Assembly: GCA_947441615.1 (NCBI GenBank)
Contig: CANEUH010000016.1
Span: 25,405 to 89,404 of the forward strand
Length of the DNA stretch: 64,000 bases
Origin: Bacteriovoracaceae bacterium
GTDB taxonomy: Bacteria > Bdellovibrionota > Bacteriovoracia > Bacteriovoracales > Bacteriovoracaceae
Direction of reading: 5' to 3'
This document shows, piece by piece, positions 17,233-26,408 of this stretch. A model generated the notes under the pieces. That model saw nothing but the letters and a program-made list of their open reading frames with translations. It did not search any database and had not been told where the DNA came from. The translations under genes and the position numbers were made by a program. The first letter of the stretch is position 1; every line of letters begins with the position of its first letter.

Positions 17233-18474
17233 ATGAGAAAATGGATCTTTCAGTTCATCGTCTTCGGTTTTTATAGCGAATTGGCGTTTTCTTCGGTGAG
17301 TTTAAAACAAGCTTTTGAAGCTGCGCGCGTTAATATGGAATCCATTAAGCGGGCCGAAGCTTTTGTTCAACAGAATGAAGAATTAAAATCCAGGGCCGAG
17401 GCCACCATTAGACCCACAATATCGGGAGTCGCTTCTTACACAAAAATTGATCCCCCGAGTGCGGCCGGAAGAAGCCCCTTCTTGTTGACGCGCCAGTATT
17501 CATACGGCTTCAGGCTTTCTCAGCCCATCGTTAGAGGTGGATCGATTGCTGCCCTTGAATTAGCGAAGGAAAATATTATTTTGGCGCGCTATCAAAAAGA
17601 TGCCTCTGAAATAAATCTTTACCAACTCGTTATCAATTCTTATTACACTTTGGCGCTGGCAAAAAGTGATCTCAATAATGTTTTAGAGCTAAAAAACTTT
17701 AGTCAAGAAAGAGTCAAAGTGATTAGTGATCGCTCGTCAATTGGTAGATCCAGAAGAGGGGAGCTTGTTGAAGCCCAAGCCCAATTGCACATTGCAGAGT
17801 CGCAGTACCAAGAAGCTTTGAATAAACTTCAGGAAGCTCAGAGAATTTTTGAATTTTACACAAGTCTTAATCCAAATGAAGTCAACTTGGAAACTCCACT
17901 AAAACGAGAAACACTTTCTTTAGAGGCCTATCTCCAAAAATTAAAATTAAGACCTGATATTCTTGCCTCAAACCAGCAAACAAAAGTTGCCATGAGACAA
18001 GTTGAAATCGCAAAAGGGTCCCATTACCCACAAGTGGATCTTACGAGTAATTATTTTATCGAACGGACAGGTGTTCTTGCGACTTCAGAATGGGATGTTG
18101 GAGTTGCGGTGATTATTCCTCTCTATCAAGGCGGAGGAGTTCAGGCCGCAGTTAGGCAAGCAGTTGAGGAAAAAAGAATTTCAGAGCTCAGAAAGAATGA
18201 AACCATTAGGGCCGCTGAAAGAGATGTGATGATTAATTACCAAAATCTCATTCAAATAGAAGAACAATTAAAGTCATTAAAAGAAGCATTAAATAAGTCT
18301 GAAGAGGCGTATAGATTAAATAAGAAAGACTATCAGTTTGGTTTAGTTACAAATTTGGACGTTCTCCAATCGATGAACATGTATATTCAAACCAAGCGCT
18401 CCGTCGACACACTAATGGCGATGGGGCATATGAATCAAAAAAATCTTGAGGCCCTTACAGGAGTTCTTCCATGA
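17233..18474 (+). CDS. TolC-family outer-membrane efflux protein
   Basis: Outer-membrane channel subunit. A signal peptide (MRKWIFQFIVFGFYSELAFS) is followed by two tandem halves rich in long coiled-coil helices, as in TolC/OEP proteins (413 residues, normal length). The pattern SLKQAFEAARVNMESIKRAEAF at the mature start and NKKDYQFGLVTNLDVLQ near the end are typical. The stop overlaps the RND pump start by 4 bases, so the two are co-translated. No membrane-fusion protein gene accompanies them. Confidence 0.88.
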   Translation: MRKWIFQFIVFGFYSELAFSSVSLKQAFEAARVNMESIKRAEAFVQQNEELKSRAEATIRPTISGVASYTKIDPPSAAGRSPFLLTRQYSYGFRLSQPIVRGGSIAALELAKENIILARYQKDASEINLYQLVINSYYTLALAKSDLNNVLELKNFSQERVKVISDRSSIGRSRRGELVEAQAQLHIAESQYQEALNKLQEAQRIFEFYTSLNPNEVNLETPLKRETLSLEAYLQKLKLRPDILASNQQTKVAMRQVEIAKGSHYPQVDLTSNYFIERTGVLATSEWDVGVAVIIPLYQGGGVQAAVRQAVEEKRISELRKNETIRAAERDVMINYQNLIQIEEQLKSLKEALNKSEEAYRLNKKDYQFGLVTNLDVLQSMNMYIQTKRSVDTLMAMGHMNQKNLEALTGVLP

Positions 18475-21400
18475 GCTTATCCGATATTTCCATTAAAAAA
18501 CCTGTATTCGCCTGGATGCTCATGGGGGCGTTAATTATTTTTGGTTTTCTTCAAATGAGAAAAATGGGTGTTTCTCAATTGCCAGACGTCGACTTTCCTA
18601 TGGTCAACATATCAGTTGCCTATGAAGGAGCTGCTCCAGAAGTCATGGAATTGGATGTTATTGATCCGATTGAGTCCGCAGTTTTGTCAGTGGAGGGAGT
18701 AAAGACTCTTACTTCTTCAGCTAAATTGGGTTCTGCAAATATTTCAGTTGAATTTAATCTTGATAAAAATATTGATGTTGCGGTCTCTGAGATTCAGGCA
18801 AGAATTAATCAGGCCAATCGTTTTCTTCCAGAAAATATTGATCCACCAATCATTAGTAAAGTTAATCCCGATGATCGACCTATTTTGTGGCTTGCGGTTT
18901 CTTCCGAAACAATGGAACGCAAGGAGATGATGGCGTATGTAAGGGATCATTTAAAAGACCAGTTCCAGACTGTCTCTGGTGTCGCGGATGTCTTTCTTGG
19001 TGGATATGTAGAACCCAATCTCAGAGTTTGGGCGAAGAACGAAAAACTAAATCAGTATCAACTCACTGTGACGGATATTATTTCTGCTATTCAATCGGAG
19101 CATAGAGAATCTCCTTCAGGCTTTATTGAAAATCCAGAAAAAGAAATGAATGTTCGTACACTTGGCGAGGCCACTTCAGTTGATGAATTTAAGAAGCTCC
19201 CTATCATCCGTAGGGGAGGTGCTCCTAATTATGTTCCTATTTTTATGAGGGATGTTGTTGATATTGAGGAAGGACTTGCAGATGTTCGTCGTCTCTCAAG
19301 AGTTCAGGGACTCACTGCAATTGGTCTTGGAATCAGAAAGCAGCGTGGATCAAATGCTGTAGATGTTGCGAAGGGTGTTAGAAAAAAGATGGAGGATATT
19401 TCAAATAATCTTCCACCAGGCTTAAAGATTGGTTTAAACTTTGACTCGACAAAGTTTATTGAAGACTCGATCCATGAGCTCTCCTTTACAATGATTCTCT
19501 CAGCGGTTCTCACCGCTTTTGTATGCTGGCTATTTTTAGGTTCATTTACTGCAACGATTAATGTCATTTTGGCCATTCCGACCTCAATCCTTGGGGCATT
19601 TATTATTTTAAAGTACATGAATTTTACTTTAAATACATTTACGCTACTTGGCCTGTCGCTCTCCATAGGAATCGTTGTGGATGATGCCATTATGGTTCTG
19701 GAAAATATTTACCGTCACCATGAAGAAGGTAAGGATAAGGTAAGATCTTCTTTAGATGGGGCGAATGAAATCTCTTTTGCAGCTTTATCAGCGACAGTAG
19801 CTATTATTGCGATTTTCTTCCCAGTTGCTCTTATGGATGGAATTATTGGAAAATTCTTTTTTCAATTTGGTGTAACCATTTCAGTAGCAGTGGGACTCTC
19901 TTACATTGAAGCTTTGACTCTTACTCCTATGAGAACGAGTCAATTTATGGAGGAGAGTAAACGCCAGACCAAAATTGGGCATGCAGCAGACTTATTTTTT
20001 GAAAAGATTATTAACCTTTATAAATCATCTTTAGACTTCGCCTTAAACCATAGAGTAAAAGTTTTAGTCGCTTCAACTCTCTTTTTTATTGCTTCAATTT
20101 TTCTAGTTAAGTTAATTCCAAAAGAGTTTGTTCCTGCTCAAGATACTTCTTCATTTATGGTGAGAATTAAAACTCCAGATGGTTCGTCTTTGGCCTTTAC
20201 TGATAAAGTGACAAAAGATATTGAAAGCTATTTTTCTAAAAGAGAAGAAGTTCAAAAGTATTTTGTCTCGGTTGGTGGTTTTGGTGGAGGAGGAAGTAGT
20301 GAGTCGAACACAGCGATGATGTTTGTGACTCTCAAGAACCCTAAAGATCGACCAATGGATATAAAATTAAAAAGATCCTTAAAACAAACAGAGCTCATTG
20401 ATATTTATCGAAATGAATTCAAATCCTTTAAAGAAGGAAAAGTTTTTGTTCAGGATACTTCTCAAGGTGGATTTAGTGCATCAGGAAGAGGGTTCCCGGT
20501 GGAATTCACTTTAATTGGTGGCAATTGGCAAACCCTGGTCGGAGCTTCAAAAAAAACGATGGATGAAATGCGACAATCAGGTATTTATACTGATGTTGAC
20601 ACCGATTACAAAGAATCTGTAATGGAAATTCAAATTTTTCCAAACCGCGAGGAAGCAAAACTCCACGGAGTCTCTGTTCAAGAAATTGGAACCACTATCA
20701 ATGCACTTATTGGAGGAGTTATCGTTGGTAAATACTCAAAGGAAGGGCATCGAAATGATATTAGAATAAAAATGGCAAACGCTTCTAAAGATAAAATGGA
20801 TGATCTTAAAAAGATCTACGTTCGAAATACCAGAGGTGAATTAGTTAATCTTTTAGAAGTCGTGACCATTAAAGAGCTTCCTGGAGTTCAAACGATTAAT
20901 AGGCGTCAGCGAAGCCGTGCAGTGACTATTTTTTCTGGAGTTGCCCCTGGGAAATCTCAGGGTGAGGCGCTAGAGAAAGTTCGAGAGATTACAAAGAAGC
21001 ACTTACCACCTGGTTACTCTCTAGTCGAGTCAGGTGCGTCTGAAACATTTAAAGAAACGTTCACAAGTCTACTATTTGCATTAGGAATCGGTATATTAAT
21101 TGCTTATATGATTCTAGGTGCTCAATTTAATAGTTTTATTGATCCAGTCACTGTCCTCGTGGCCCTTCCTTTTAGTATTTCTGGTGCTTTTCTTGGTTTA
21201 TGGGTTCAGGGTCAGTCCTTAAATATGTATTCCATGATTGGACTAATTTTACTTATGGGTATTGTGAAAAAGAATTCAATCCTTCTCGTGGATTTTACAA
21301 ACCAAAGACGTGAAGAGAGTCTTAGTACACTTGATGCATTAAAAGACGCTTGTCCAAAAAGATTACGCCCAATCTTAATGACCACTTTTTCTACTGTCGC

Positions 21401-21566
21401 AGGTGCTGTTCCGTTGGCATTCTCATTGGGTCCTGGTTCAGAGTCACTCAGACCAATGGCCGTCTCAATTATTTGGGGTAGTTTGATTTCAACAGTACTG
21501 ACTTTAGTTGTCGTTCCATCAATGTATTCATTATTCTCTAGAAATAAAGATCATAAGACCCTGTAG
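18471..21566 (+). CDS. RND-family efflux pump inner-membrane subunit
   Basis: AcrB/MexB/MdtC-type proton-driven exporter of 1031 residues. Family features: N-terminal ISIKKPVFAWMLMGALIIFG as TM1, MGVSQLPDVDFP, porter-domain segment VYEGAAPEVME-like, TM4 proton relay LSLSIGIVVDDAIMVLENIYRH (Asp-Asp about 404-405), GGVIVGKYSKEG, and C-terminal LMGIVKKNSILLVDFTNQR with the conserved Lys pair. Two six-helix halves with large periplasmic loops. Substrate not predictable. The periplasmic adaptor must be encoded elsewhere. Confidence 0.92.
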   Translation: MSLSDISIKKPVFAWMLMGALIIFGFLQMRKMGVSQLPDVDFPMVNISVAYEGAAPEVMELDVIDPIESAVLSVEGVKTLTSSAKLGSANISVEFNLDKNIDVAVSEIQARINQANRFLPENIDPPIISKVNPDDRPILWLAVSSETMERKEMMAYVRDHLKDQFQTVSGVADVFLGGYVEPNLRVWAKNEKLNQYQLTVTDIISAIQSEHRESPSGFIENPEKEMNVRTLGEATSVDEFKKLPIIRRGGAPNYVPIFMRDVVDIEEGLADVRRLSRVQGLTAIGLGIRKQRGSNAVDVAKGVRKKMEDISNNLPPGLKIGLNFDSTKFIEDSIHELSFTMILSAVLTAFVCWLFLGSFTATINVILAIPTSILGAFIILKYMNFTLNTFTLLGLSLSIGIVVDDAIMVLENIYRHHEEGKDKVRSSLDGANEISFAALSATVAIIAIFFPVALMDGIIGKFFFQFGVTISVAVGLSYIEALTLTPMRTSQFMEESKRQTKIGHAADLFFEKIINLYKSSLDFALNHRVKVLVASTLFFIASIFLVKLIPKEFVPAQDTSSFMVRIKTPDGSSLAFTDKVTKDIESYFSKREEVQKYFVSVGGFGGGGSSESNTAMMFVTLKNPKDRPMDIKLKRSLKQTELIDIYRNEFKSFKEGKVFVQDTSQGGFSASGRGFPVEFTLIGGNWQTLVGASKKTMDEMRQSGIYTDVDTDYKESVMEIQIFPNREEAKLHGVSVQEIGTTINALIGGVIVGKYSKEGHRNDIRIKMANASKDKMDDLKKIYVRNTRGELVNLLEVVTIKELPGVQTINRRQRSRAVTIFSGVAPGKSQGEALEKVREITKKHLPPGYSLVESGASETFKETFTSLLFALGIGILIAYMILGAQFNSFIDPVTVLVALPFSISGAFLGLWVQGQSLNMYSMIGLILLMGIVKKNSILLVDFTNQRREESLSTLDALKDACPKRLRPILMTTFSTVAGAVPLAFSLGPGSESLRPMAVSIIWGSLISTVLTLVVVPSMYSLFSRNKDHKTL

Positions 21567-21584
21567 ATGGGGTCTTATGATTTT
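21551..21584. terminator. Bidirectional terminator overlapping the RND stop
   Basis: TCATAAGACCC and GGGTCTTATGA form an 11-bp stem around an 8-base loop, followed by TTTT. It contains the RND pump stop codon and reaches the stop of the convergent ABC gene. Confidence 0.8.
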
Positions 21585-22342
21585 AAATTAATGTAGCTTT
21601 CTATTCCTGGCCCAATTTCCCCGAAGTAGTGAACTTTACCTTGGTTTAAAACCAAAAGTTTATTACAAACTTCTTTAATTTGTTCAATTGAGTGGGACAC
21701 AAAGATTGTCGCTCCGGCCGTTTCAATAAAGTTCATCATCCTCTTGGCGATTTTAGTTTTAAAAAACATATCTGCACCATCAAAGACTTCATCAAGAATA
21801 AGAATATCAGTTGTTTTAGATGAAATTAATGATAACAGTAATCGAGACTGCATCCCTTTAGAGTATTGCTTAAATGGCACATCTATAAAGTGGCCAAGTT
21901 CTGAAAAGTCGATCGCCTCATTCACAACTAGATCAATTTCTTTTAATTTTGGAAAAAATAATCGCGCCAAAAGATAGGCGTTCTCTCTTCCAGTTAGTTC
22001 CGGCATAATTCCTGTACCAGAATCAAATATCGCCCTAATTTCTGCCTTGGTTTCAATTTTACCAGACTGTGCTGTCATCATTCCTGCTAGACACCTGCAT
22101 AAAGTGGTTTTACCACTACCATTGACACCAAGAATCCCTAACCGAGTCCCTTTAGACAGTTCAAAACTCACATCATTTAAAGCGTAAAATAATTCTTTCG
22201 TTTTAAAAAAATATTGGATCGGATGTGTAAGAGAGGAAATGAAAACTTCTCTTAGACCTCTATTGGGATAATGTTCTAGCTCAAAATAAACTTTGAGCTG
22301 ACTTACACTTACTATTGGATCAGAGTATTCGGTAGAACTCAT
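21575..22342 (-). CDS. ABC exporter ATPase, polysaccharide/teichoic-acid export type
   Basis: ATP-binding subunit like Wzt/KpsT/TagH. Walker A GILGVNGSGKTTLCR (about residues 58-72), signature YSKGMQSRLLLSL, Walker B DILILDEVFDGAD, H-loop FVSHSIEQI. Start placed at the ATG of MSSTEYSD because AGGAG lies just upstream; a longer frame to 22387 would overlap the permease by 68 bases. Overlaps the permease gene by 23 bases, so the pair is co-translated. It lacks the C-terminal carbohydrate-binding extension of long Wzt proteins. Probably exports a surface glycan. Confidence 0.88.
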   Translation of the reverse strand: MSSTEYSDPIVSVSQLKVYFELEHYPNRGLREVFISSLTHPIQYFFKTKELFYALNDVSFELSKGTRLGILGVNGSGKTTLCRCLAGMMTAQSGKIETKAEIRAIFDSGTGIMPELTGRENAYLLARLFFPKLKEIDLVVNEAIDFSELGHFIDVPFKQYSKGMQSRLLLSLISSKTTDILILDEVFDGADMFFKTKIAKRMMNFIETAGATIFVSHSIEQIKEVCNKLLVLNQGKVHYFGEIGPGIESYINLKS

Positions 22343-23084
22343 TTCTTCTCCTGCGCCAAGTGTAAAATGAAAGAGAAATAAAACCAATCGCCACGGCCAT
22401 ACCCTTTAGAACTGCAATAAAAAATATGCCAATGTCATTTTGATAAATAACTGATCTGAATGGGTCTATGAGATAATTAATGGGATTAAAATTAATCATC
22501 CATTGATATTCATGGGGCACAAATTCTTTTGGATAAAAAACTGGGGTCAGAAAGAAGAGAAGATTAAAAATAAACCCCATAACAAAGTTAAGATCTCTAA
22601 AAAACACATTGAGAATACTTAAAGTAATCGTAATGCCCAAACTACCTAGAAAAAGTGGTACAAGAGCAATCGGGATGAGAAGTAGACTTAAAAACGATCG
22701 GTCTGAAAGGAGATAAAGAGGTAATAAGATCAGGATAAAACTAGCGATAAAATTTAAAAAACCATCAAGGACCTGAGAGGATAATATGACCATCGGGTTA
22801 ATCTTGAAGGAACGCAAGAGCTGAGACAGGTTAACAAAGACTGGGGTACCCATTTGAATCGTAGTGGTTAGAAATATCCAAGGAAGTAATCCACCAATGA
22901 GAAAAAGAAAATAGTCGGGTAAGTCGAGTTTTAAAAACTTTTTGAATACAAGGCTTTGAACTCCAAACATCAATAGGGGATTAAGAATCACCCAAATAAA
23001 TCCTGCCCATGTCTTCCTATACCTCGATTTTATAGAGGCGAGAGTTAATTCTCTAATTTGGATCAATTCTTCATTTAAAGACAT
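22320..23084 (-). CDS. ABC-2 permease for polysaccharide export
   Basis: Inner-membrane subunit of the KpsM/Wzm/TagG type: IKSRYRKTWAGFIWVILNPLL at the N-terminus and six membrane helices; VFFRDLNFVMGFIFNLLFFL and TPVFYPKEFVP in the second half are characteristic of the ABC2_membrane family. 254 residues, normal length. Partner of the ATPase that follows. No glycan-synthesis genes are adjacent, so the exported glycan is unknown. Confidence 0.88.
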   Translation of the reverse strand: MSLNEELIQIRELTLASIKSRYRKTWAGFIWVILNPLLMFGVQSLVFKKFLKLDLPDYFLFLIGGLLPWIFLTTTIQMGTPVFVNLSQLLRSFKINPMVILSSQVLDGFLNFIASFILILLPLYLLSDRSFLSLLLIPIALVPLFLGSLGITITLSILNVFFRDLNFVMGFIFNLLFFLTPVFYPKEFVPHEYQWMINFNPINYLIDPFRSVIYQNDIGIFFIAVLKGMAVAIGFISLSFYTWRRRRNEFYRIL

Positions 23085-23179
23085 AATTTCATTATATCCA
23101 GTAAACTTTTTACCGCAACAAGTTTGAAAAAAGGCGTACAGATGTTTTTTTAGTCCTTCACTTCATTTATCATCAAAGG

Positions 23180-23560
23180 ATGATTATTTTTGAATTGCTG
23201 GTTACAGTAGCGCTTGTTATTTTGATTTGGATGATTCAAGTTCTCCATTACCCAAGCTTTCTCTTCGTAGATAAAACTGAATTTTCAAAATTCGAGGCTT
23301 TCCACACGAAACGTATTTCAATCTTAGTACTTCCATTAATGGTGAGTGAATTGATCTTGGGTTTGTTTCATTTAAACTATCTTATTTTGGGGATCATCGT
23401 TCTTATTTGGTTAAGTACTTTTTTTATCCAAGTACCCTGCCATGAAAAGTTAAAATTTGGGTTTGATAAATTAACCATTGAAAGACTGATTTTTACCAAC
23501 TGGATCCGAACCTCTCTTTGGACCTTAAAACTCATTATTTTATTAGTTCAGCTACCTTAG
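23180..23560 (+). CDS. Four-helix integral membrane protein
   Basis: 126 residues with four predicted membrane helices and short loops. Conserved-looking polar residues at helix ends (FEAFHTKRIS, STFFIQVPCHEKL, FTNWIRTSLWTLK) suggest a small membrane-embedded enzyme or carrier rather than filler, somewhat like DUF1772-type proteins, but I cannot assign it. Stands alone, AAAGGATG upstream. Confidence 0.55.
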   Translation: MIIFELLVTVALVILIWMIQVLHYPSFLFVDKTEFSKFEAFHTKRISILVLPLMVSELILGLFHLNYLILGIIVLIWLSTFFIQVPCHEKLKFGFDKLTIERLIFTNWIRTSLWTLKLIILLVQLP

Positions 23561-23666
23561 TGAGCAAATTGGTTATAGCGAAGAAGAATGTTTTTCTGAT
23601 TCAAGGTGAAAGCTCTAGGCAAAAAGTTATTTTGGTAGAGCTCTCTTAGTGAAGAATTATCTAAAA

Positions 23667-24602
23667 TTAAATATTAAGGCTTTTATTTATTGATGGAAGT
23701 ACCTGATCAATACGAAGAACAACTTCCCCCCATTGAATTGGCCCAGCTTCCTCACCGCTAAGGCAGTTGTTTCCGTTCTCGTCACACTTATTGAGAACCA
23801 TACAGCTCTTAGAATCATTTTTATTCGAGAGGACATAATCAGTTTTACCTTGGATAAGGATTCCCTCGATCATACCTGTTCTGGCATCAAAAACAGCTGA
23901 TCCAGAGTTCCCGTGAAATGTATCCAAAGTCGTAGAAAATCTTGTCTGATCAATATTTTTTGTGACCTTTCCACCTGGAGCGATTTTAGTAGGTAGTCCA
24001 CTTGGGTGACCAATCACAACTAGCTCTGTCGAATTTGAAACTTTACCTGAAGTTCTAAATTTAAGTGGCTGTCTACCAACGACTTTTCGATCAAGCTTTA
24101 TAACCGCGAAATCGAGTATATCTGATAGTTCAGCAGCAATAACTTGCTTACAGAGATAGATATTAGAAATGGGGATCTTTGAAGTTGGATTGTGAGAAGA
24201 TGATTTCATATCAAGGTCAAAAACCCACGCAAATGATTTACAAACTTGTTCTGGGGTTGCAAAAGACTTATAGCAGTGACCAGCTGTCACTAGTGTATCA
24301 GGGCCAACGAGAAAGCCTGAGCACATTGCGGCAGTAGGTTGTTGTGAGAAAGTTTCATTTGCACAGATATTTTGTGATCTTTCAAGAGTCGGAACTTCTT
24401 TTAAACTATAGAAATTCTTATCAGAATTTCTCTGAAACATTGCAGTTTGAACCATCCCTGCAGTTGATTTCGCTAATGTTAGATGTAAGGAATGAGAAAC
24501 TTGGTAAATGTCCTGGCGGTTGTCTTTACCATAAATGACATCAATTCCGGCCTGGGCGTTAAATGTGATGATCAAAGAGGTCATCGCCAGAATTTTTTTC
24601 AT
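23667..24602 (-). CDS. Secreted trypsin/V8-like serine protease
   Basis: Exported chymotrypsin-fold protease of 311 residues. Signal peptide MKKILAMTSLIITFNAQAG; mature start GIDVIYGKDNRQDIYQ. Triad: His in LVTAGHCYKSF, Asp in LDFAVIKLDR, Ser in FHGNSGSAVFD. Several Cys pairs. Clearly paralogous to the protease part of the ankyrin fusion at 49352 (shared VIYGKDNR / VIYGQDNR start, CSGFLVGPD / CSGFLIAPD, IGHPSGLPTK / IGSPSGLPLK). AAGGAGACTT precedes the ATG. Confidence 0.87.
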   Translation of the reverse strand: MKKILAMTSLIITFNAQAGIDVIYGKDNRQDIYQVSHSLHLTLAKSTAGMVQTAMFQRNSDKNFYSLKEVPTLERSQNICANETFSQQPTAAMCSGFLVGPDTLVTAGHCYKSFATPEQVCKSFAWVFDLDMKSSSHNPTSKIPISNIYLCKQVIAAELSDILDFAVIKLDRKVVGRQPLKFRTSGKVSNSTELVVIGHPSGLPTKIAPGGKVTKNIDQTRFSTTLDTFHGNSGSAVFDARTGMIEGILIQGKTDYVLSNKNDSKSCMVLNKCDENGNNCLSGEEAGPIQWGEVVLRIDQVLPSINKSLNI

Positions 24603-24722
24603 TTAAGTCTCCTTCTAGGGGCCGTTTTTGGCTGGCCCTTTATTCCAAAGTAAGAAGGCTTTGAAAACTAACTTTTTCTGACAAATTCCTGACAGTGTAA
24701 AAAAACTTTAGTGCGGTGCAAT

Positions 24723-24748
24723 AAAAAAGGGCCCCGATGGGGCCCTTT
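24723..24748 (-). terminator. Rho-independent terminator of the HiPIP gene
   Basis: On the minus strand AAAGGGCCCC-ATC-GGGGCCCTTTTTT: 10-bp stem, 3-base loop and a T6 run, 20 bases after the HiPIP stop. Confidence 0.85.
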
Positions 24749-24769
24749 GGAGGATAGTTTCTTGAATAA

Positions 24770-25081
24770 CTAAGCTTTTTTCGCCCACATATTACAGTAA
24801 GCTCCTTCTTTTGCTTTTGGAGCGGCGGCAGACTTCATAGCATTTTTCATGGCCGGAAGAGTACAGTCACCAGCACCAGCAGCGCCGGCCTTATACCATT
24901 TACAAGTTCCACAAATTTTTCCGTTACCGGCCTGAGGTGAAACTTCTTTATAGCCAAGTTTTCCAACAGCAATGAACACGTCTGCAGCTAGAGCATTCGA
25001 CATAATTCCACTTGCTTTACCAATGACAGTTGATACTGCTGCAAATAAAATAGAACCTTTTAAAAAATCTCTTCTTTTCAT
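24770..25081 (-). CDS. High-potential iron-sulfur protein (HiPIP), Tat-exported
   Basis: Small periplasmic electron carrier with one [4Fe-4S] cluster. The Tat signal MKRRDFLKGSILFAA fixes the start at 25081. The four cluster Cys are in CGTC (57, 60), GDCTLP (73) and AYCNMW (96), the HiPIP spacing. Mature protein of about 70 residues. Own promoter and terminator, so monocistronic. HiPIPs usually serve as donors to terminal oxidases or reductases; the partner is not here. Confidence 0.9.
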   Translation of the reverse strand: MKRRDFLKGSILFAAVSTVIGKASGIMSNALAADVFIAVGKLGYKEVSPQAGNGKICGTCKWYKAGAAGAGDCTLPAMKNAMKSAAAPKAKEGAYCNMWAKKA

Positions 25082-25235
25082 ACTTTGCCTTTTGTTAAAG
25101 AAATAACCGAAAATCAAGATAAATTGTAACTCGATTTTAGCACATTTTTTTTCTGTTTTAAGAGGGAAAAATTGATTTAAAAGTTTGTTTCATATGCCAA
25201 ACTTTTGCATGATAATTCGAGCAATTGTTTAGAAA

Positions 25236-26408
25236 ATGAATAGACATTCATTCTATAAAAAAATTACACTTTTCTATATGAAAACTCGGACTAAATCATT
25301 TAACTTTATTGATCTTTTTAGTGGCTGTGGCGGACTTTCTTGCGGATTGGAGATGGCCGGCCATAAGTGTCTTTTAGGTGTGGATGCAAATCAAGATGCT
25401 ATAAAATCTTTTGCGGCCAACCATCACAATGCTTCTGTTTTTTTGGGTGATATTAAAAAGCTTTCTGAGAAAAAACTTAATGAACTTCTTAAAGGTAAAA
25501 GAGTTGATTTAGTTGTTGGAGGCCCGCCATGTCAGGGCTTTTCGACAGTGGGTAAGGGTGTTGTTCATGATGAGAGAAATCAACTTTTTAAAGAATTTGT
25601 AAGGATCGTTAGAGTCACTAATCCAAAAGTTATTATTTTTGAAAATGTCACAGGTCTGGTCGCTAAAAAGAATCAGGTTATTCTTCGACAAATCTTCACT
25701 TATTTTGAAAAGCTGGGCTACAACATGGATGCACGAGTGTTGTCCGCCGAAGAGTTTGGTGTGCCTGAAAAGCGGCGCCGAACCATCATCATGGGAGTAA
25801 AAGGGGGAGAGTGCCTTTTTCCTGAGGTTTCTCATGGTGTTCGCTCAGGTAAAAAAGTTAAAACAGTTTCTGATGCTTTAAAAAACTTAAAGGCATCAAA
25901 TGGAAAGTGTTATAATCATAATTTAGAATTAGCAGAAATTAAAAATACTGAAGATCGCGAAAGACTAATGCACATCCCACCGGGGAAGGGAATTCGATAC
26001 GAAGAAGATGAAAAGTCTTATCTTCCAAAAAAACTTCGTTATGGGATTAATTGGAAGACTCTCAGAGAAAATCGATTTAGGCAAACTCGTTTGCAGCGCT
26101 TACCACTATCTGAGCCTTCACCAACCATTCTAACTTCAAGGACTAGTTATTATCACCCGATAGAGCCTAGATATTTAACTCCCCGTGAGGCAGCTGCTTG
26201 TCAAAGTTTTCCGAATGATTTTGTCTTTCATGGGTCACAGACGGCGGTTTTTAGACAAATAGGGAATGCCGTTCCTCCTCTTTTAGCTGAGGCCCTTGGG
26301 GAGATTATAAAAAAGATTCAATTTAAAAAAGGTTTATCAAAAAAGAAAAGCCTCGATCATTCTTTAACACAAAACGCCTTTCATTATAACGGATCAACTT
26401 TTTTATGA
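25236..26408 (+). CDS. DNA (cytosine-5) methyltransferase, orphan
   Basis: C5-cytosine methylase with all major motifs in order: I FIDLFSGCGGLSCGLEMAG, IV GGPPCQGFSTVGKG with the catalytic Cys (about 97), VI IIFENVTGLV (Glu-Asn-Val about 136), VIII QTRLQRLPLSEPSPTI, IX LTPREAAACQSFP, X RQIGNAVPPLLAEALG. Length 390, normal for a Dcm/M.HpaII-type enzyme. No restriction endonuclease neighbours it; its stop overlaps the AmpG start by 4 bases, so it is expressed with a permease. An alternative ATG at 25278 (MKTRTKSFNF) is possible; neither start has a clear ribosome site. Confidence 0.93.
   Translation: MNRHSFYKKITLFYMKTRTKSFNFIDLFSGCGGLSCGLEMAGHKCLLGVDANQDAIKSFAANHHNASVFLGDIKKLSEKKLNELLKGKRVDLVVGGPPCQGFSTVGKGVVHDERNQLFKEFVRIVRVTNPKVIIFENVTGLVAKKNQVILRQIFTYFEKLGYNMDARVLSAEEFGVPEKRRRTIIMGVKGGECLFPEVSHGVRSGKKVKTVSDALKNLKASNGKCYNHNLELAEIKNTEDRERLMHIPPGKGIRYEEDEKSYLPKKLRYGINWKTLRENRFRQTRLQRLPLSEPSPTILTSRTSYYHPIEPRYLTPREAAACQSFPNDFVFHGSQTAVFRQIGNAVPPLLAEALGEIIKKIQFKKGLSKKKSLDHSLTQNAFHYNGSTFL

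Noticed and set aside
25236..26408. Restriction-modification system
   Set aside because: Only the methyltransferase is present; neighbours are HiPIP and AmpG.
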